A DNA stretch of 64,000 nt from Amblyornis subalaris (GCA_018881555.1 JACAXG010000008.1:12181316-12245315), one strand, 5' to 3'. Positions 12,301 to 23,850 are shown, counted from the stretch's first letter. The notes: generated from the letters alone by a model not told the origin. Program-made: numbers and translations.

Positions 12301-14488
12301 TGGATCAGGGTTTGCCTGCACTGGCACAGCTCCTCAGGCTCAGCTGAGCACCTGGAAGGGGACACTGTGCAACCACAGAGATCACCCCTGGTCCACAGTC
12401 AGAACAGAAGTTGTTTCTTCCTCAGCAAAACCACCTTGCTTACAATTCAGTCTCTGTTTCTTTGTGACTCATTCTCTGTTTAACCATTACATTTTTCCTG
12501 TTCTTCTGCCTTGTTTTTAAGCTGTCAGTGAGTTTGCTATTATCCCTCTGCACACCACACCAGACACAGCAGTGCGGGAGATTGATGAGCTCTATGATGT
12601 GTATTTGGATGTCAAACAGCGCTGGAAAACCGAGGTTGGTTGCCACATCTGTGTTACTAATAGGGCTTTGGTACTGAGTCACCTGGCATGCTATGCACTA
12701 TTCAGAGCTGAAAACCTTAAATCCACTGACAATGAGCCCCAGGTTTTGAGTGTCTCTTCAATGTATTTTCATTGACTTCTCCACATTTTTATACAGTAAA
12801 CTTGATCTCCTGATAAAACTTATCAGCATGCCCTGGTGTGCCCAGCAGAAAGGAGAAGCCCCACTGCACTCAGTGAGCGGCTGCTATTCGAACTGTAATG
12901 GCTACTGGGAGCATCCATGGACCCTAAAAATCCTCATTGGTCTTCTTTTGAAGAGCCATCCTCATAATTACATTTGGAAACCTTCCTAACTTCCAGAACT
13001 TCATCTTCATGGGGGACTTCAATGCTGGGTGTAGCTATGTTCCCCAAAAGCAGTGGAAGAACATCCGTCTGAGGACTTACTCCGAATTCATCTGGTTAAT
13101 TGGTGACAAAAATGACACGACGGTGAAGAACAGCACAAGATGCCCATATGACAGGTAAAGGGCTCACTGCCAAACCACTCACTGGTTATGACTCTCTGAG
13201 AGAAAAATTATATCGGAAGGTGTCAGAGACCAACAGAGAAACCAAATGTGCATGAGGCCATCAAAGATAAAACAGTGTCCAGGGGAAATGTGATCCAAAT
13301 GCTTCTAGCCAGGGGCACAGAGCACTTTGCAGAGCAGAATGGGCAGGATTTCATGCAGAACCAGCCATTGTTGTGGCTTAGGTGGACATGGATGACAGGA
13401 CATTCAGCAGCACTTTTCATCTGCAGGGAGCCCTGCAGGCACCTGGTGGGAGGTGCTGCTGCCTTCTCCACGCCAGCTTTGCACCATGGCTTTTGCCCTT
13501 CTGTTTGTAATTTGGATTGACAGATGCACAGCCAGGTTCTGCTCGGGGAGGGGACATCTCACCTTGCCCTGGACACGTGGCAAGTCCTGCTGCCACTGCA
13601 GTTCCCCCCAGCAGGGACAAGAATACATCAGCTACTAGAGACGAGTCCTCTTGCAGGATGAGTTTCTGGATCTGAGCAGAACTTCAGTGAGACTCCAGCC
13701 GTTGCTGTCCTGTGATTTTTGTGTCCAAAGCAGGGCTTTGAACTTTGCAGCACTGTTGGGTGGGTTTAGACAGGAGTCATTTAATGTTGGCTTCCAAGGC
13801 CAGTGCACACCAAGATATTTAGTGCCTCATTGCCAATGAGGCACCTAAAGGAGCTGGCATCTCTGGGTGGACAGCCCACGGGTAAGAACAAACCACACGT
13901 AGCTGTGACTCTATCAAAGCCACCTCTCTGGCCACCAGCTCAGTGCAGTGTGGCTGCCCCAGGTCAGGCATCCCATCACAGCACTCCGTTCCCTTGCTCC
14001 TTGCAGGATTGTGGTCAGCGGACAGAAGCTCGTCCAGGCTGTCGTGCCACNCTCTGTCAATATCTTTGATTTCCAGGAGGACTTTCAGATGACCGAGGAG
14101 CAGGTAGGCACAGCACAGCCTCTGCAGCAGCGGGGCAAGGGCTAACATGGGAGCACAAAGCCAGCGGTGTCCAGGCAGTGCTGAACACAGACCTGGCTGT
14201 AAAACCAGGTTGCTGGTGATCATTACCCCCAAAGTGATGCAATGCTCCCATGCCAGCTCCCCACATTCATCCACCGCTGCACATCCACTTTCCACCCAGG
14301 CAGGGCTTGGAGAGGGCGTGGGTGGGCGGCTCCCAACCCTCCNTGCCCTTGTCTTGCAGGCACTGGGGGTGAGTGACCATTTCCCGGTGGAATTCGAGTT
14401 AAAAGCAAAAGGTGGCTTCCTCAACTGGCTGAGATCAAAGTTTTCAAGGAAGAGGACACCAAATAAAAGCCGCAAGTCGAGATCATGA
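9258..14488 (+). CDS. DNASE1L3: Deoxyribonuclease 1-like 3, complete, eight coding exons
   Basis: This is a secreted Ca/Mg-dependent endonuclease of the DNase I family that degrades chromatin in microparticles and apoptotic debris. The coding exons are 9258-9389, 10816-10904, 11530-11622, 11908-12020, 12522-12634, 12997-13154, 14007-14103 and 14360-14488. They total 924 bases, or 307 residues (human: 305). All junctions are GT-AG and in frame. Visible features are a hydrophobic signal peptide (about residues 1-17), [11 protein letters not shown] after it, metal-binding Glu56, Glu98 (YKEQYAF), catalytic His153 (PLHTTP), Asp187 and Asn189 ([10 protein letters not shown]), Asp232 (CPYDR), and Asp271 and catalytic His272 (SDHFPVEF). 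Cys192 and Cys229 match the conserved disulfide. The tail after residue 278 is strongly basic. FLNB lies tail to tail downstream, as in human. One N falls in codon 248. The identification is firm. Confidence 0.97.
10816..10904 (+). CDS. DNASE1L3: DNASE1L3 coding exon 2: metal-binding glutamate
   Basis: It encodes residues 45-73 plus two bases of codon 74. The segment [18 protein letters not shown] contains the family's conserved Glu (MEIKE, Glu56) that coordinates the divalent metal. Acceptor CCTTGCAG, donor ACAG|GTAGGG. Confidence 0.96.
11530..11622 (+). CDS. DNASE1L3: DNASE1L3 coding exon 3
   Basis: It completes codon 74 and encodes residues 75-104 plus two bases. It contains [17 protein letters not shown]. 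Glu98 in YKEQYAF aligns with the catalytic-site Glu78 of bovine DNase I. Acceptor CCTTCCAG, donor ACAG|GTGAGT. Confidence 0.96.
11908..12020 (+). CDS. DNASE1L3: DNASE1L3 coding exon 4
   Basis: It completes codon 105 and encodes residues 106-142 plus one base. It contains [14 protein letters not shown], a strand conserved with the mammalian protein. Acceptor GCTGCAG, donor ACCG|GTGAGA. Confidence 0.96.
12522..12634 (+). CDS. DNASE1L3: DNASE1L3 coding exon 5: catalytic histidine
   Basis: It encodes residues 143 (split) to 180. [20 protein letters not shown] contains catalytic His153, equivalent to bovine DNase I His134. Acceptor TTTTTAAG, donor GAG|GTTGGT, phase 0. Confidence 0.96.
12997..13154 (+). 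CDS. DNASE1L3: DNASE1L3 coding exon 6: [10 protein letters not shown] active-site motif
   Basis: It encodes residues 181-232 plus two bases. [10 protein letters not shown] carries Asp187 and Asn189 of the active site and Cys192 of the conserved disulfide. CPYD near the end carries Cys229 and Asp232. Arg204 aligns with human Arg206, the position of a well-known reduced-function human variant, and is arginine here. Acceptor TTCCAG, donor ACAG|GTAAAG. Confidence 0.96.
14007..14103 (+). CDS. DNASE1L3: DNASE1L3 coding exon 7
   Basis: It completes codon 233 and encodes residues 234-265: [15 protein letters not shown], one ambiguous residue, then [17 protein letters not shown]. The ambiguous base is at 14051, second position of codon 248. 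Acceptor CTTGCAG, donor CAG|GTAGGC, phase 0. Confidence 0.95.
14360..14488 (+). CDS. DNASE1L3: DNASE1L3 coding exon 8: catalytic His and basic tail
   Basis: It encodes residues 266-307 and the TGA at 14486-14488. [15 protein letters not shown] carries Asp271 and catalytic His272. The remainder has glycine, Trp284 and about a dozen Lys/Arg residues, ending KSRKSRS. Mammalian DNASE1L3 also has a basic C-terminal tail, needed for digesting DNA in chromatin and vesicles. This one differs in sequence and contains a tryptophan. Confidence 0.96.
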   Translation, partial: ALGVSDHFPVEFELKAKGGFLNWLRSKFSRKRTPNKSRKSRS

Positions 14489-14710
14489 GCGTGCAGAGTC
14501 CTCGTGCACGGCATGGAGATACATAGATGCCAACAGATCTTGTAGAAGGCTGGTGTAGATGCACTCACAGCAACTGCAATATTTAGTGGGAAAAAAACCC
14601 CCAAATATTTTGTTAAAGTTCAAATATTTGGGGTCAGAAGGCAAATTAAACCCTCAGGTTGTTTTCTTCATTGTATGCAGAAATAAATCAGCTAGAAACA
14701 GCACACTGTA
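14489..14710 (+). other. DNASE1L3: DNASE1L3 3' UTR
   Basis: The untranslated segment runs from the stop codon to a likely cleavage site about 15-25 bases after the first good AATAAA at 14682-14687. A T/G-rich stretch follows at about 14758-14770. The end is estimated, and longer forms cannot be excluded. Confidence 0.6.
14682..14687 (+). terminator. DNASE1L3 polyadenylation signal AATAAA
   Basis: This is a canonical hexamer about 195 bases after the stop codon, followed within 80 bases by a T/G-rich region. An earlier AATAAA at 14462-14467 overlaps the coding sequence and is unlikely to be used. Confidence 0.65.
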
Positions 14711-17700
14711 CTTACTGTACTGGTCACAAATGTAAGAAGCTACTGCAAGGCTAAAATGCTTCTGTGTGCTTTACCTGTAACACCTGAAGGGCAGAGATCT
14801 CCACATGCTCCCGTGGACTCTGGAGCTCTGCCATCCCTGTGCAGGGGCAGAAGGATTAAAAGGACCTTTTTGCATTGTGTTTGTGTGTCTGTGTGCTTCA
14901 GAGCTGCAACCAGCAGGACATGAGTCTGTACCTGGTGATTGGCAATGTAGAATGTTGCTGAATTTAGAGTATTTCTCAGTGGGGGGGTTGAAATTGCTCA
15001 GAGCATCCAGGAACTGGGGAAAGACAGAAAGAAAAAACAGAGGGACAAGCGTTGAGAGCCCCTTTTCTGCACTGCCCCAGCTTGGGGCAGCAGGAAGCTG
15101 GTGGCTCTCACCCCTGCCTGCCTACCTGCAAACCTCAGGTGAGAAGTCCTGGGATCCCAGGTGACACTGCTGCCAACAGAGTGTCATAAAATTCACATTA
15201 AAATCTGATTTCAGCATCCTGACATGGAGGTGAACTGCATCCCCCCCCTCCAAAAAAACAATCTCCATGGTATCCTAAAGTCCTGCGATGAACCAGACTT
15301 TAATGATGATTATTTAACATAATGGTGTAGCAATCTGTTTTCCTAGCTCAGCCCACAGGCTGTATTTAGTGCAAACCAAACCCTGTCACAGAGATGGCAT
15401 CTGAGGAGTGGGAATAATCCAACTGTTAGTAGAGGCAAATATTCATCTCCCTTCATCAATGCACCCCAGGTTGCCTGCTGAAGGGGCAGGGAGGGCAGGC
15501 GAGTGAGAGAGGCTTTGTGGGAAAGAAAACAGTTTGGCCTTTGTGAAACTCACTGTTCAGGGAGAAAGAATTTGAGGAAAGAAACTAAATCAAGAGAAAA
15601 TTATCCCGGGGGTGTGTGTGCAAGGCAGACAACAAATCCTCCGACTTTCAGTAGCAATTAAACTTGAAATGATACAGCATTTCATGTGCTCTGTCAGTTA
15701 TACTGCAGTCAAGGCAAAGGAAAGAGCCTGATTTAGAACAAATATTTACATTGGGATTCTTATAGAGATGCCACTGTCTGGCTGAGAGCAGTGATGGTTC
15801 ATGTGAAGGCTGGAATCAGTCTGAGTCTCTGGCCTCACGTCTAGCTGCTATGTAAGTGCTGTCTCCTGGCTTTCAGAAAGGAGCAGTGCACAGAGAACGA
15901 AATAACACCCCAGGAGAGCAATAATGGACACATTCAGTCATGAAAAAGATATGATTACAACTAATGTTTACTGGAAATATTTGTCCTTATTTGTCATATT
16001 GAACATAGGCCTTTACCCAGCACTTGAAGATAAGAGATGTGGCCAGAGAGCAGCCTCAGGAGTGATGTCAGGGGCTGTCGATCCGGAGCAGTGAGCTGGA
16101 TTGGGCAGGATAAAGTGAATTTTATTCAGAGTAGTTGCATGGAGCTGTGTTTTGGATTTGTGCTGAAAACCACGTTGATAGCACAGGGATGTTTTTGTTA
16201 CTGCTGAGCAGTACTTATTACACAGAGTCAAGGCAAGGCATTTTCTGCTTCTCACCCCACCAGTGAGTTGGCTGAGGATGCACAGTAATTTGGGAGCAGA
16301 TGCAGCCACAACAGCTGACTCCCGCTGATCCAAGAGATATCCCATGCCATACAGAGTCACGCTCAGCACTCAAAGCTTGGGGAAGAAGAAGAAACAAAAG
16401 GACTTTGATAGTAATGGTGTCCATCTTCCCCAGTAACCATTACATGTGATGGAGCCCGGCTTCCCTGGGGATGGCTGAACACCTTGACCATAGGAAGTGG
16501 TGAATCAATGCCTCGTTTTACTTTGCATATTAAACTGTCTTTATCTCAAGGAGTTTTCTCACTTTAACTATTCCAATTCTCTCTCCCATCCCACTGCAGG
16601 CAGTGGCTGTGTGGGGCTGAGGTGTCGGCTGGTGTTAAATCACAACCAGCTGCTACTGCAGAGATGCTGAGCATCTGATCAACAGAGAGACATCTTCATC
16701 CAAAATGACGCTCCTTCATGGAGAGCTGGGACACAGTTTTGTGGGATTCACAGCAGAGACAGCATCTGCACTCAGATTTTATATTTGATAGGGGCTGGGA
16801 TGTTTCCAAAACTCCTACTGTCAGCACAGTCCCTCTCTATAGATATTCATTAGACAATATTATAATTACATCCTGAAATATTTAGCAGTTCATGTCATCT
16901 CTAGATTTTCCCCATTAGGGATTTCCCCCCACCCCAGCTGTCCCAACTGCAAAGGGGTTTTTAAGTTTTTCCAGCCTACAGGAGCCTCAATATATTCTGC
17001 AGCCAGAACAAAGTTTCTCTTTTTGATGAATAAGACTTCTTGAGCTTTATTTATGATCAAACAGAAGTTATACACTGAGAATCCAAAATTCCTGGAGAGA
17101 CTTTGTCTCATGCAAGCCAGGTCTCAGATCATGGCTGGGAGAGAAACAAAGAGGCTCTTCAGAAGCTGAAAACTCTGTTTCCTCCCCAGCAGCCCTGGCC
17201 AGGCAAGAACACAGAGCAGACAGGGTCCAGCTGAACAAAAAGTGCTAAGACCCCCTGATCCCTCAGGCTGGGGTCCTTGGGAAGCCCTTCTCCAATGCGT
17301 AGTGCCGGAGGCATCCTCACTTCCCACAGACCCAAGGTCTCCACTGCCCCACAGAGAGACCCCTCCCCAGCCCACAGAAGGTCCCTCTGCCCTGCTCCCG
17401 GATGGAGCCTGGGCTGCCCCTCACCCCGCAGAAACCCACGTGAGGATGGTTTTTACTGCTCTGGGAGTGTGAGTCCCTTGGCAGGAAAACCCCCAGGAGC
17501 CCACAGCAGCAGCCCAAAGCAGGACTGCCTCTTCTCTGCAGCCTCCATCATCTCCACTGGATAGGTTTGTCTATCCGCACCTTCATCTGAAGAGGGCTTG
17601 TGTCCTCTTCCTGGCCTTGGCACTGATCCCCACTAACCTACAGAGAGGGCCCTGGCACCTCTCTGCCTGGGCCACAGGGTGAGACCCTTTGGCCCTGGCC

Positions 17701-17815
17701 AAGGCTCTGCCTANCTCCTTTTGCCTCCTTCGAGCTACTGGCAGCAATGAGGATACAGGAGAGCTGGTACAAAATCCCACAGGGACACACCCGGCTTGTT
17801 CTTTCAGGGTCTGTA
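14711..17815. other. Intergenic, no recognised feature
   Basis: This is unique-looking sequence downstream of DNASE1L3. No exon, RNA gene or repeat family was recognised. Open frames are short and unrelated to known proteins. A weak CR1-like body may extend into 17580-17815, but I cannot support it. Confidence 0.5.
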
Positions 17816-18035
17816 CCTAATATCCAATCTAAACCTCCCCTGGTGCAACTTGAGGCTGTTTCCTTATCCTGTCACTTGTTACCTGGGAGAAAAGAGCAGC
17901 CCCCACCCGGCTACACCCTCTTTTCAGGTGTTGCAGGGAGTGATAAGGTCTCCCCAGCCTTCTTTTCTCCAGGCTAAACAACCCCACCTCCCTCAGCTGC
18001 TCCTCAGATAACTCGTGCCCCAGACCCTTCACCAG
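17816..18035 (-). mobile_element. CR1 LINE fragment (3' UTR-proximal body)
   Basis: The plus strand reads CCTAATATCCAATCTAAACC, then CCCCTGGTGCAACTTGAGGC, GTCACTTGTTACCTGGGAGA, GATAAGGTCTCC, TTTTCTCCAGGCTAAACAAC and CCCTCAGCTGCTCCTCA. These are characteristic antisense CR1 segments, so the element is on the minus strand. The usual terminal ATTCTATGATTCT repeats are missing on the left, so it is truncated or interrupted there. It encodes nothing. Confidence 0.85.
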
Positions 18036-19325
18036 ATGTACACATGTACAGATGTTTGGCCATGTACAGATGTGCAGCAAACAACTGAGCTGCAGCCACC
18101 AGAAGGGCTGTTTTGTGCTGTCACACAGCAGGGCCGGTAGCAGTGATAGCAAAATCAAAGGCAGAAGAATCAAAGAACCTACCAGTGTGATACCAGCAGT
18201 TGGTCCACGCTTGGCTCACTCACGGCTCCCACAGCCTCTGGAGGGATTGTGAGGAGCACTCAGGGCCCCAGGCTGGCCTTGGCCACTCACTGTCCGAGCA
18301 TCTGCCACAGAAAAGGAGCAGGAGTGGAGCAGGGGCTTCCTGGCCAGTGCTCATGTGGCACCCAAGGGGAGCGTCTTTCAGTACCCCTGTAGCCCAGAGC
18401 TCAGTGGTCCCTGGGGCAGCTTTCCTTTCCCAGCAAGCCTGAGAGATGGANAGCAGGAGGTGAGGGCAGCAGTCATCTTTCTCCTGCCTCTAGTCAAAAG
18501 AAAAACAATTTTAAAAATCACTTTTTTCCCCCTCCATCTATGCGTCGTTAAAAGCACTTGCAAACCCCCATCAGCCCCTTTGCCAGAATAACGCTGTTTT
18601 CGCTCCCGCAGGGCTCCTGCCCCCGCCAGCGGAGCCAGGCACACACGAACTATTATTAGGGCCCCCTCTGGTGGCACCACTGTAAGTCCCAGTTGTCTGG
18701 GGGATTCCCGAGGCATTCACAGCCAGACCCCTCAGCAGAGCCAGCAAACCCAGCCGCGGCAAGGAAACGGGATTTCACCCTTAGCTGGGAGCTCATGGAT
18801 CTGCATCCCCCCATGTGTCTCCACACTGACCTCTTCGTCCACTGCAGAGAGCCCACGGCTGACACCAAGGAGTCCCTGGGCCCACTGTGTCTGTAAATGA
18901 GTTTTGCAATAAAAAGGCAGCACTTTGTTGGCACCAGGCCTGGTTATTCATTGCCCCCAGTTATTTAACTGGGAAACACACTGTGATGTCCCTCACGAGG
19001 CAGCAGCAGCTCCCAGGACCGGGTGCTGGCAGGTTATGGGGCACATCTGCTCCCAGGAGCCCTTGGTGTCCCTGCCATACCTGCACCAGGAGCACCAGGG
19101 CAGCTGGCTTGGTCCAACAGTGACCACAGCCTTTCCTGCCTGTCAAGCCTCTTGGGATGTCTTCCAGTGACTGTGCTTTTGCTCTTTGGTGGTTTGCACC
19201 TGGGTTTGGGGAAGATGTGAGGCAGTCCTGGCACCAGTGCTACCATCCCACCTCCGACACAGATGCCACCAACTCCTTCTCCAGTGCCAGAGGAAACTTC
19301 AATTAGGATCAGGGGCGCTTTNTGC
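18036..19325. other. Intergenic, no recognised feature
   Basis: This lies between two CR1 fragments. I see no exon, RNA gene or regulatory element that can be named. Confidence 0.5.
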
Positions 19326-19329
19326 CACC

Positions 19330-19680
19330 ACAGAATCATAGAATGTCCTGAGTTGGGAGGCATTCAAAAGGGTTGTCAAGTCTTGCTCTTGACCCTGCAC
19401 AGGACAAGCCCAAAAATCACATCATGTGCCTGAGAGCACTGTCCAAATGGCTGTGAACTCTGTCAGGCTTGGGGCCATGACCACTTTCCTGGGGAGCATG
19501 TTCCAGTGCTCAACCACCCTCTGGGTGAAGAATCTTTTCCTAATATCCAACCTAAACTTCCCTGAGCTGGGTTAAGCCCCCGTTCTTCTCCACCATCCTG
19601 AGGGTTCAGGGACACAACCTCTGCACTCTTACCCAGTATAAAACCATAAGCACCTTTTCTCTGCAGGCTGGTTTTCCAGC
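19330..19680 (-). mobile_element. CR1 LINE 3'-end copy, about 350 bases
   Basis: The plus strand begins AGAATCATAGAATG, the reverse complement of the CR1 3' terminus. It continues with typical antisense CR1 text: GTTGGGAGGCATTCAAAAGG, TTCCAGTGCTCAACCACCCT, CTGGGTGAAGAATCTTTTCC and TAATATCCAACCTAAACTTC. It is on the minus strand, 5'-truncated and diverged. The left end is well defined by the terminal repeat; the right end is approximate. Confidence 0.9.
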
Positions 19681-21192
19681 CAGGTGAAAAACAAGGTTAA
19701 ATACTTGTGTGTCATTTTAAATACAGAGTCTCAGCTGTCAGTGTTTGCAGGGGCAATTTTCTGGTAGACAGATTTATAGGAATTAATTTCCATATTGGCA
19801 AAGTAACCAGAAACCTCCCCTGAAAAGCTCTGCAAATGCTGACATTGAGANATGACGGCTTTCCGTGCCTCACCGCTGGGAGGAGAGCCTGACCCCAGCC
19901 ATTTTTGAGGAAGCCAGATGCAAAATCCCATCCCCCCCAAACAAAACACCCTAGCTGGACATCACTGTCAGAAGGAAATACCCCCTCAGCAAGGCCAACT
20001 CCTCCANGGGGCCCGAAAGACTCACAGGCTTCCAGCTCAGCAGGGATGTAAATATTTGCAGTACCAAGGTCCTGCAGAAAGGCAGCTCAGCACAGGAAAG
20101 AGCTGTCAAACATACCTCTGGGTCCTGCTAAATCATATTTTCCTATTAATTTTTTTTTAAAAATCATATATACTAGCCTTTCATTCATGTCATATGAAGA
20201 ATGTGCTTTAAATCTCGGTCAAATTAACAGCGACAGGAGCTATAAATCCAACCTGATTTACTGACAATGTTTTTTCTAAGCATGCAATATAAATTCACAA
20301 CTATGAAAATTAACTCTGAAAGTCTGAGAAATTCTGAAAAGCCATTTAAAAGCCTTTTCCCAGGAGGCCCTGGGGAAACAGCCCGGCACAAGAGGGGGGC
20401 CTGGCAGCAGGGCTGTTTTGATAACCTTCAGTGAAAGGGACCTGAGAATATTAACCATTACGGGAGGCTGTGGAGGAAAAAATTGCTGTAGCCCTCCCTG
20501 CNGCTTTTCCAGCTTGGATGGAGCCGTGAAGATGTGGCACCTCAAGGTGGGATGGGGATGGGAATATCTCTAAGTTACTCTAACACAGGATAAAGTTACT
20601 TTTAGAGAGAAACATTTGCCTACAGGAGTTTGGTGCTGAAAGGTTCAGGTACCAGGATTTGGTCCCAGCAGGGCTGGGTGCTCTGNTGCATATTCTGCAC
20701 CACCGCTGTTGGCAGCAAAATTCCCAACACGGCTTTCTGCTGCTCTGGATGTAGACAGGAGATGTGATAAAAAAGAAAAAGAAGATTCTCCAAGCCAGCT
20801 GGCACAGGGCACGGATAAACACCTGGGGATGCTGCCGGCAGCTTTGCAAGACTCCGTTCCTTGGGTGCTAGTGGGTCCAGAGCTGTCCGTGACCTGGCAG
20901 AGGACAAACTGGGCAACCGGTTTCGTTTGGCCCATGGCAGCGTGTGGCACAGCCAGCTGCCATAATAACGATGTCTTTCCTCCAACAAAGAAAAAACACT
21001 GTGTAAAAAAGATCGTGCCATTCCCTGAATTAATTTTCACGCAACTCCATCCCAATTTCTGTCAAGAGATGTGTGTTTATATGTAACCACCTTGGATAGG
21101 CTTTTAAATGTGATTTATACATAGTTTGTTCCCTTTTTTTTTAGGTGAGAAAGGTGCATTGTAGAGCCTGCAAGTAAGTTTCAATGTGGGGT

Positions 21193-21210
21193 AAAAAAAA
21201 AAAAAAAAAA
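21193..21210 (+). repeat. Poly-A run of 18
   Basis: There are eighteen uninterrupted A bases. I saw no adjoining SINE or processed-gene sequence with a target-site duplication, so it is treated as a simple repeat. Confidence 0.9.
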
Positions 21211-21527
21211 TTGAAAAATCAGATCAATTTAAAACAAATAAATGTAGGAGTTAAAGGTGAGTAGAGGAAAAAAACAGTTTCTGGATTAGAAATTTCACAA
21301 TCTCACTTTGAACAGACAATTAGAGGGAAAAGTAATTACAGGATTTGCATAATCTGACCNAACCCAAAGCCCTGCTAAGCAATAGCCTCAGCAACGTCAT
21401 TGCTCATTTGCCCGACAGATGTCAGAGCCACTCGCGGCTTTTTGGGGTGAAGGGAGATCCAGCTTGGACACACAAAATGCTCTGCACTGTCCCAGGCCTG
21501 GAAACTGACCACTGCAGCAACATTGAC

Positions 21528-21731
21528 AAAAAAAAGGAAGTATACTGGATTGCCTTTATTTATATATGCATAGAAAATAATTCAAGGTTTAATTTGAAAT
21601 TATTTAAAAATTAAATAACTTGAATTATTGAAATAAACAGCAGAATATTTTAAATTATTTAAAAACCAGTAAATATTTTAAACAATTTAAGTTATTAAAA
21701 TAATTCAAATACATATACTTAATTTATTNTA
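21528..21731. repeat. AT-rich block with recurring ATTATTTAAA / AATAATTCAA motifs
   Basis: About 200 bases consist almost entirely of A and T. Related short motifs recur in both orientations, for example AATAATTCAA and its complement TTGAATTATT, and ATTTTAAATTATTTAAAAA. It could fold into hairpins or act as a base-unpairing region. No coding or transposon signal was found. Confidence 0.6.
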
Positions 21732-23834
21732 GATACTCACAGCTGTGCAATAAGAAATGAATGCAATTGTCATTTGGAGCAATGCCCAATGTATGAGGTA
21801 TTTGCCATGCTGGCTGCAGAGCTGGCCATCAGAAACACAGAGGCCATGTCCCCCCATGGAGAGCCAGAGGGGTTTGAAGGGGGAACTCCAACAACTCCAC
21901 AAACCAAAGGAGAAGGCAANTAGTGCAGGTGAGACCCTAGGGTACGGCAGGAACAAGCCCAGGGTCANGGATGGCCACAGGGAAAACTTGAGCCGCAGGG
22001 AGAAAAGGACAGGCTGAGGGTGCAGGTTGTGAGGAGCTCCAGGACATCATCTCCAAAGACCCCTTCTCTTTGCCCATTGAGATGTACAAATGCATCCCAC
22101 AAATAGCAGGCAGGGGGATGGAATGCTCTGGAGTTACCATCCCACGGTAACTGCTGTGCTGCAGGGACTTACCTTCCACCACCATCAAAATACCCAGTGA
22201 CCCTCCTAGAGGTGCCGTGGGCACGAGCAGGTTTTCCTATGTGGCAGTGACCTGCCTTAGGTGCTGCCCTGGGTCACTGGCCAGCAGCAGGCAGGGCTCC
22301 AGCTGGCTACCAGGGCACTGCCAGATCGAGCAGAGTGCTCACAGGACAGTTCGGGCCAGTTGAGGAGGGACGAATGAGTTCCCAGTGACTCACAGGTACT
22401 AAGTGGCCAAATCCTATTGCAAACCACCACCAAGAAGAGAGACTGTAAACAAACAAAAAGAACCGTAATTCAACCAAACTGACAGAAAAGCAGTTCCACA
22501 CTTCCAGCTAATGGCAAAAAAATGATGCCAGTCCTCTTTCTAGATGAAGAAAGTTCATCTTGTGCCATTGCAAGGCTACCCAGCAGGAGGCACTGGGACA
22601 CCAGTAACCCCGTACACCCACACCCCAGACCCACAGCTGCCTCCTAAGGTAGGCACTGTGCTCAGAAACCTTTGTCAAGGTGCCAAAAGCAGAGCAGAAT
22701 GTCCCCAGAAGCACCGCTCTGTGACCAACAAAAAGTCAGTCCTCAGCTGCCAGAGCTGCTGGAGTCTAGCTGAATGTCGTTGCTCAAGATCAACCCCACC
22801 GAGTCGCACCAGGAGCTCTTCACATCACCAGCACTGGGTGGTTGCTGTCCTTAGCAACGTAATTTTTGTGGTCACTCCACAGCTGTCAGTGCCCAGGCCA
22901 GGCAGAGTTGGTCACTTGAAGCAGAGCTCAGCTTTTACTGGAGGTAACCCCAGCCACGGTAACAACCAGCATCCATCAACCTCACAGACAACTCTTAATT
23001 TCAGCCAGTGTCATTAAACCGAGACAAGGGGTAACAGGAAAGAGAAAGCCAGACAAGAGCAGGGTGACTGGGATATAGGATTTGCACAGGTGAGACCCTG
23101 TCAGGGTTTACTCACCACAAAAGCTGTATCCAGGTTTTTTTGTTTTGTTTAAAAACATTAAATAGGAGGTCACGCTGACGTAGCACACGGCTAATGAAAC
23201 ACAGTTAACTATAAAAAGGAAATAATCTGATAAACCTGGGGCAGGAAAGTCCTTGGCAGCCACTGCATCTCAGGTTTCACTGGGGCTTTCAGCAGGAGAG
23301 TGTTTGGGAAAACATCTGCTGGTTTCCATGGCTGTGCCTGGAGGTGCTGGCCCCAGGTGCAGGGAGACACCTTCTGCAAACAACCCCGGGGATCCCGGAG
23401 AAGCAGCGGGTGCTGGGAGCGCCCCGGGCTCAGACCTGCAGCCCAGCTGGCAGCTCCAGGGACACAGCACTGACCCGGTGCCTNGGGTCTACACGGGGGC
23501 AAACCAGCACAGCTGTGTAACGTCCCATNCCCACTGTGCCCACTGCACCCAGTACATTTATGCCGTGGCTGAAACTGCTGTCAGTTTGTTTCAAGGTGAA
23601 AAAAAAATGTTTCAGAGAAAAAAAGTGGTGCTGAAGTTCTGCCCAAATTTTCATGGCTACCTGCACAGCCCGTAGGCTATTTGGTCTGCTTGAAGCTGCT
23701 GTGTGTTGTAGTTTCAGTCTGAACTTTCCTGACTACATATGAAAAGAATCCGATGTTGTTTATAACATGCACATTTTAATGAAGCAAACATTTCTATTTA
23801 ATAAGTTATAAGATACAATTTTACAATCCTGCAT

Positions 23835-23850
23835 TTTATTCCAGTTTATT
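23835..23850 (-). terminator. FLNB polyadenylation signals (two AATAAA)
   Basis: TTTATT on the plus strand at 23835-23840 and 23845-23850 gives two AATAAA hexamers ten bases apart on the minus strand. Another lies upstream in the transcript at 23935-23940. A T/G-rich stretch (TGTGCATGTT on the minus strand) follows near 23760-23770. Cleavage is expected near 23805-23825. Confidence 0.6.

Larger units (their letters stand above)
19681..23800. other. Intergenic between CR1 and the FLNB 3' end
   Basis: No gene is recognised. It holds an 18-base poly-A run, an AT-rich block (listed separately) and several single Ns. Its right end meets the estimated FLNB cleavage site. Confidence 0.5.

Noticed and set aside
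13819..14604. 261-codon frame antisense to DNASE1L3 exons 7 and 8
   Set aside because: It is a shadow of the real exons and nearby GC-rich intron sequence, it includes ambiguous bases, and it resembles no protein.
17580..17815. Possible extension of the CR1 fragment to the left
   Set aside because: A few phrases look CR1-like but the match is too weak to place a boundary by eye.
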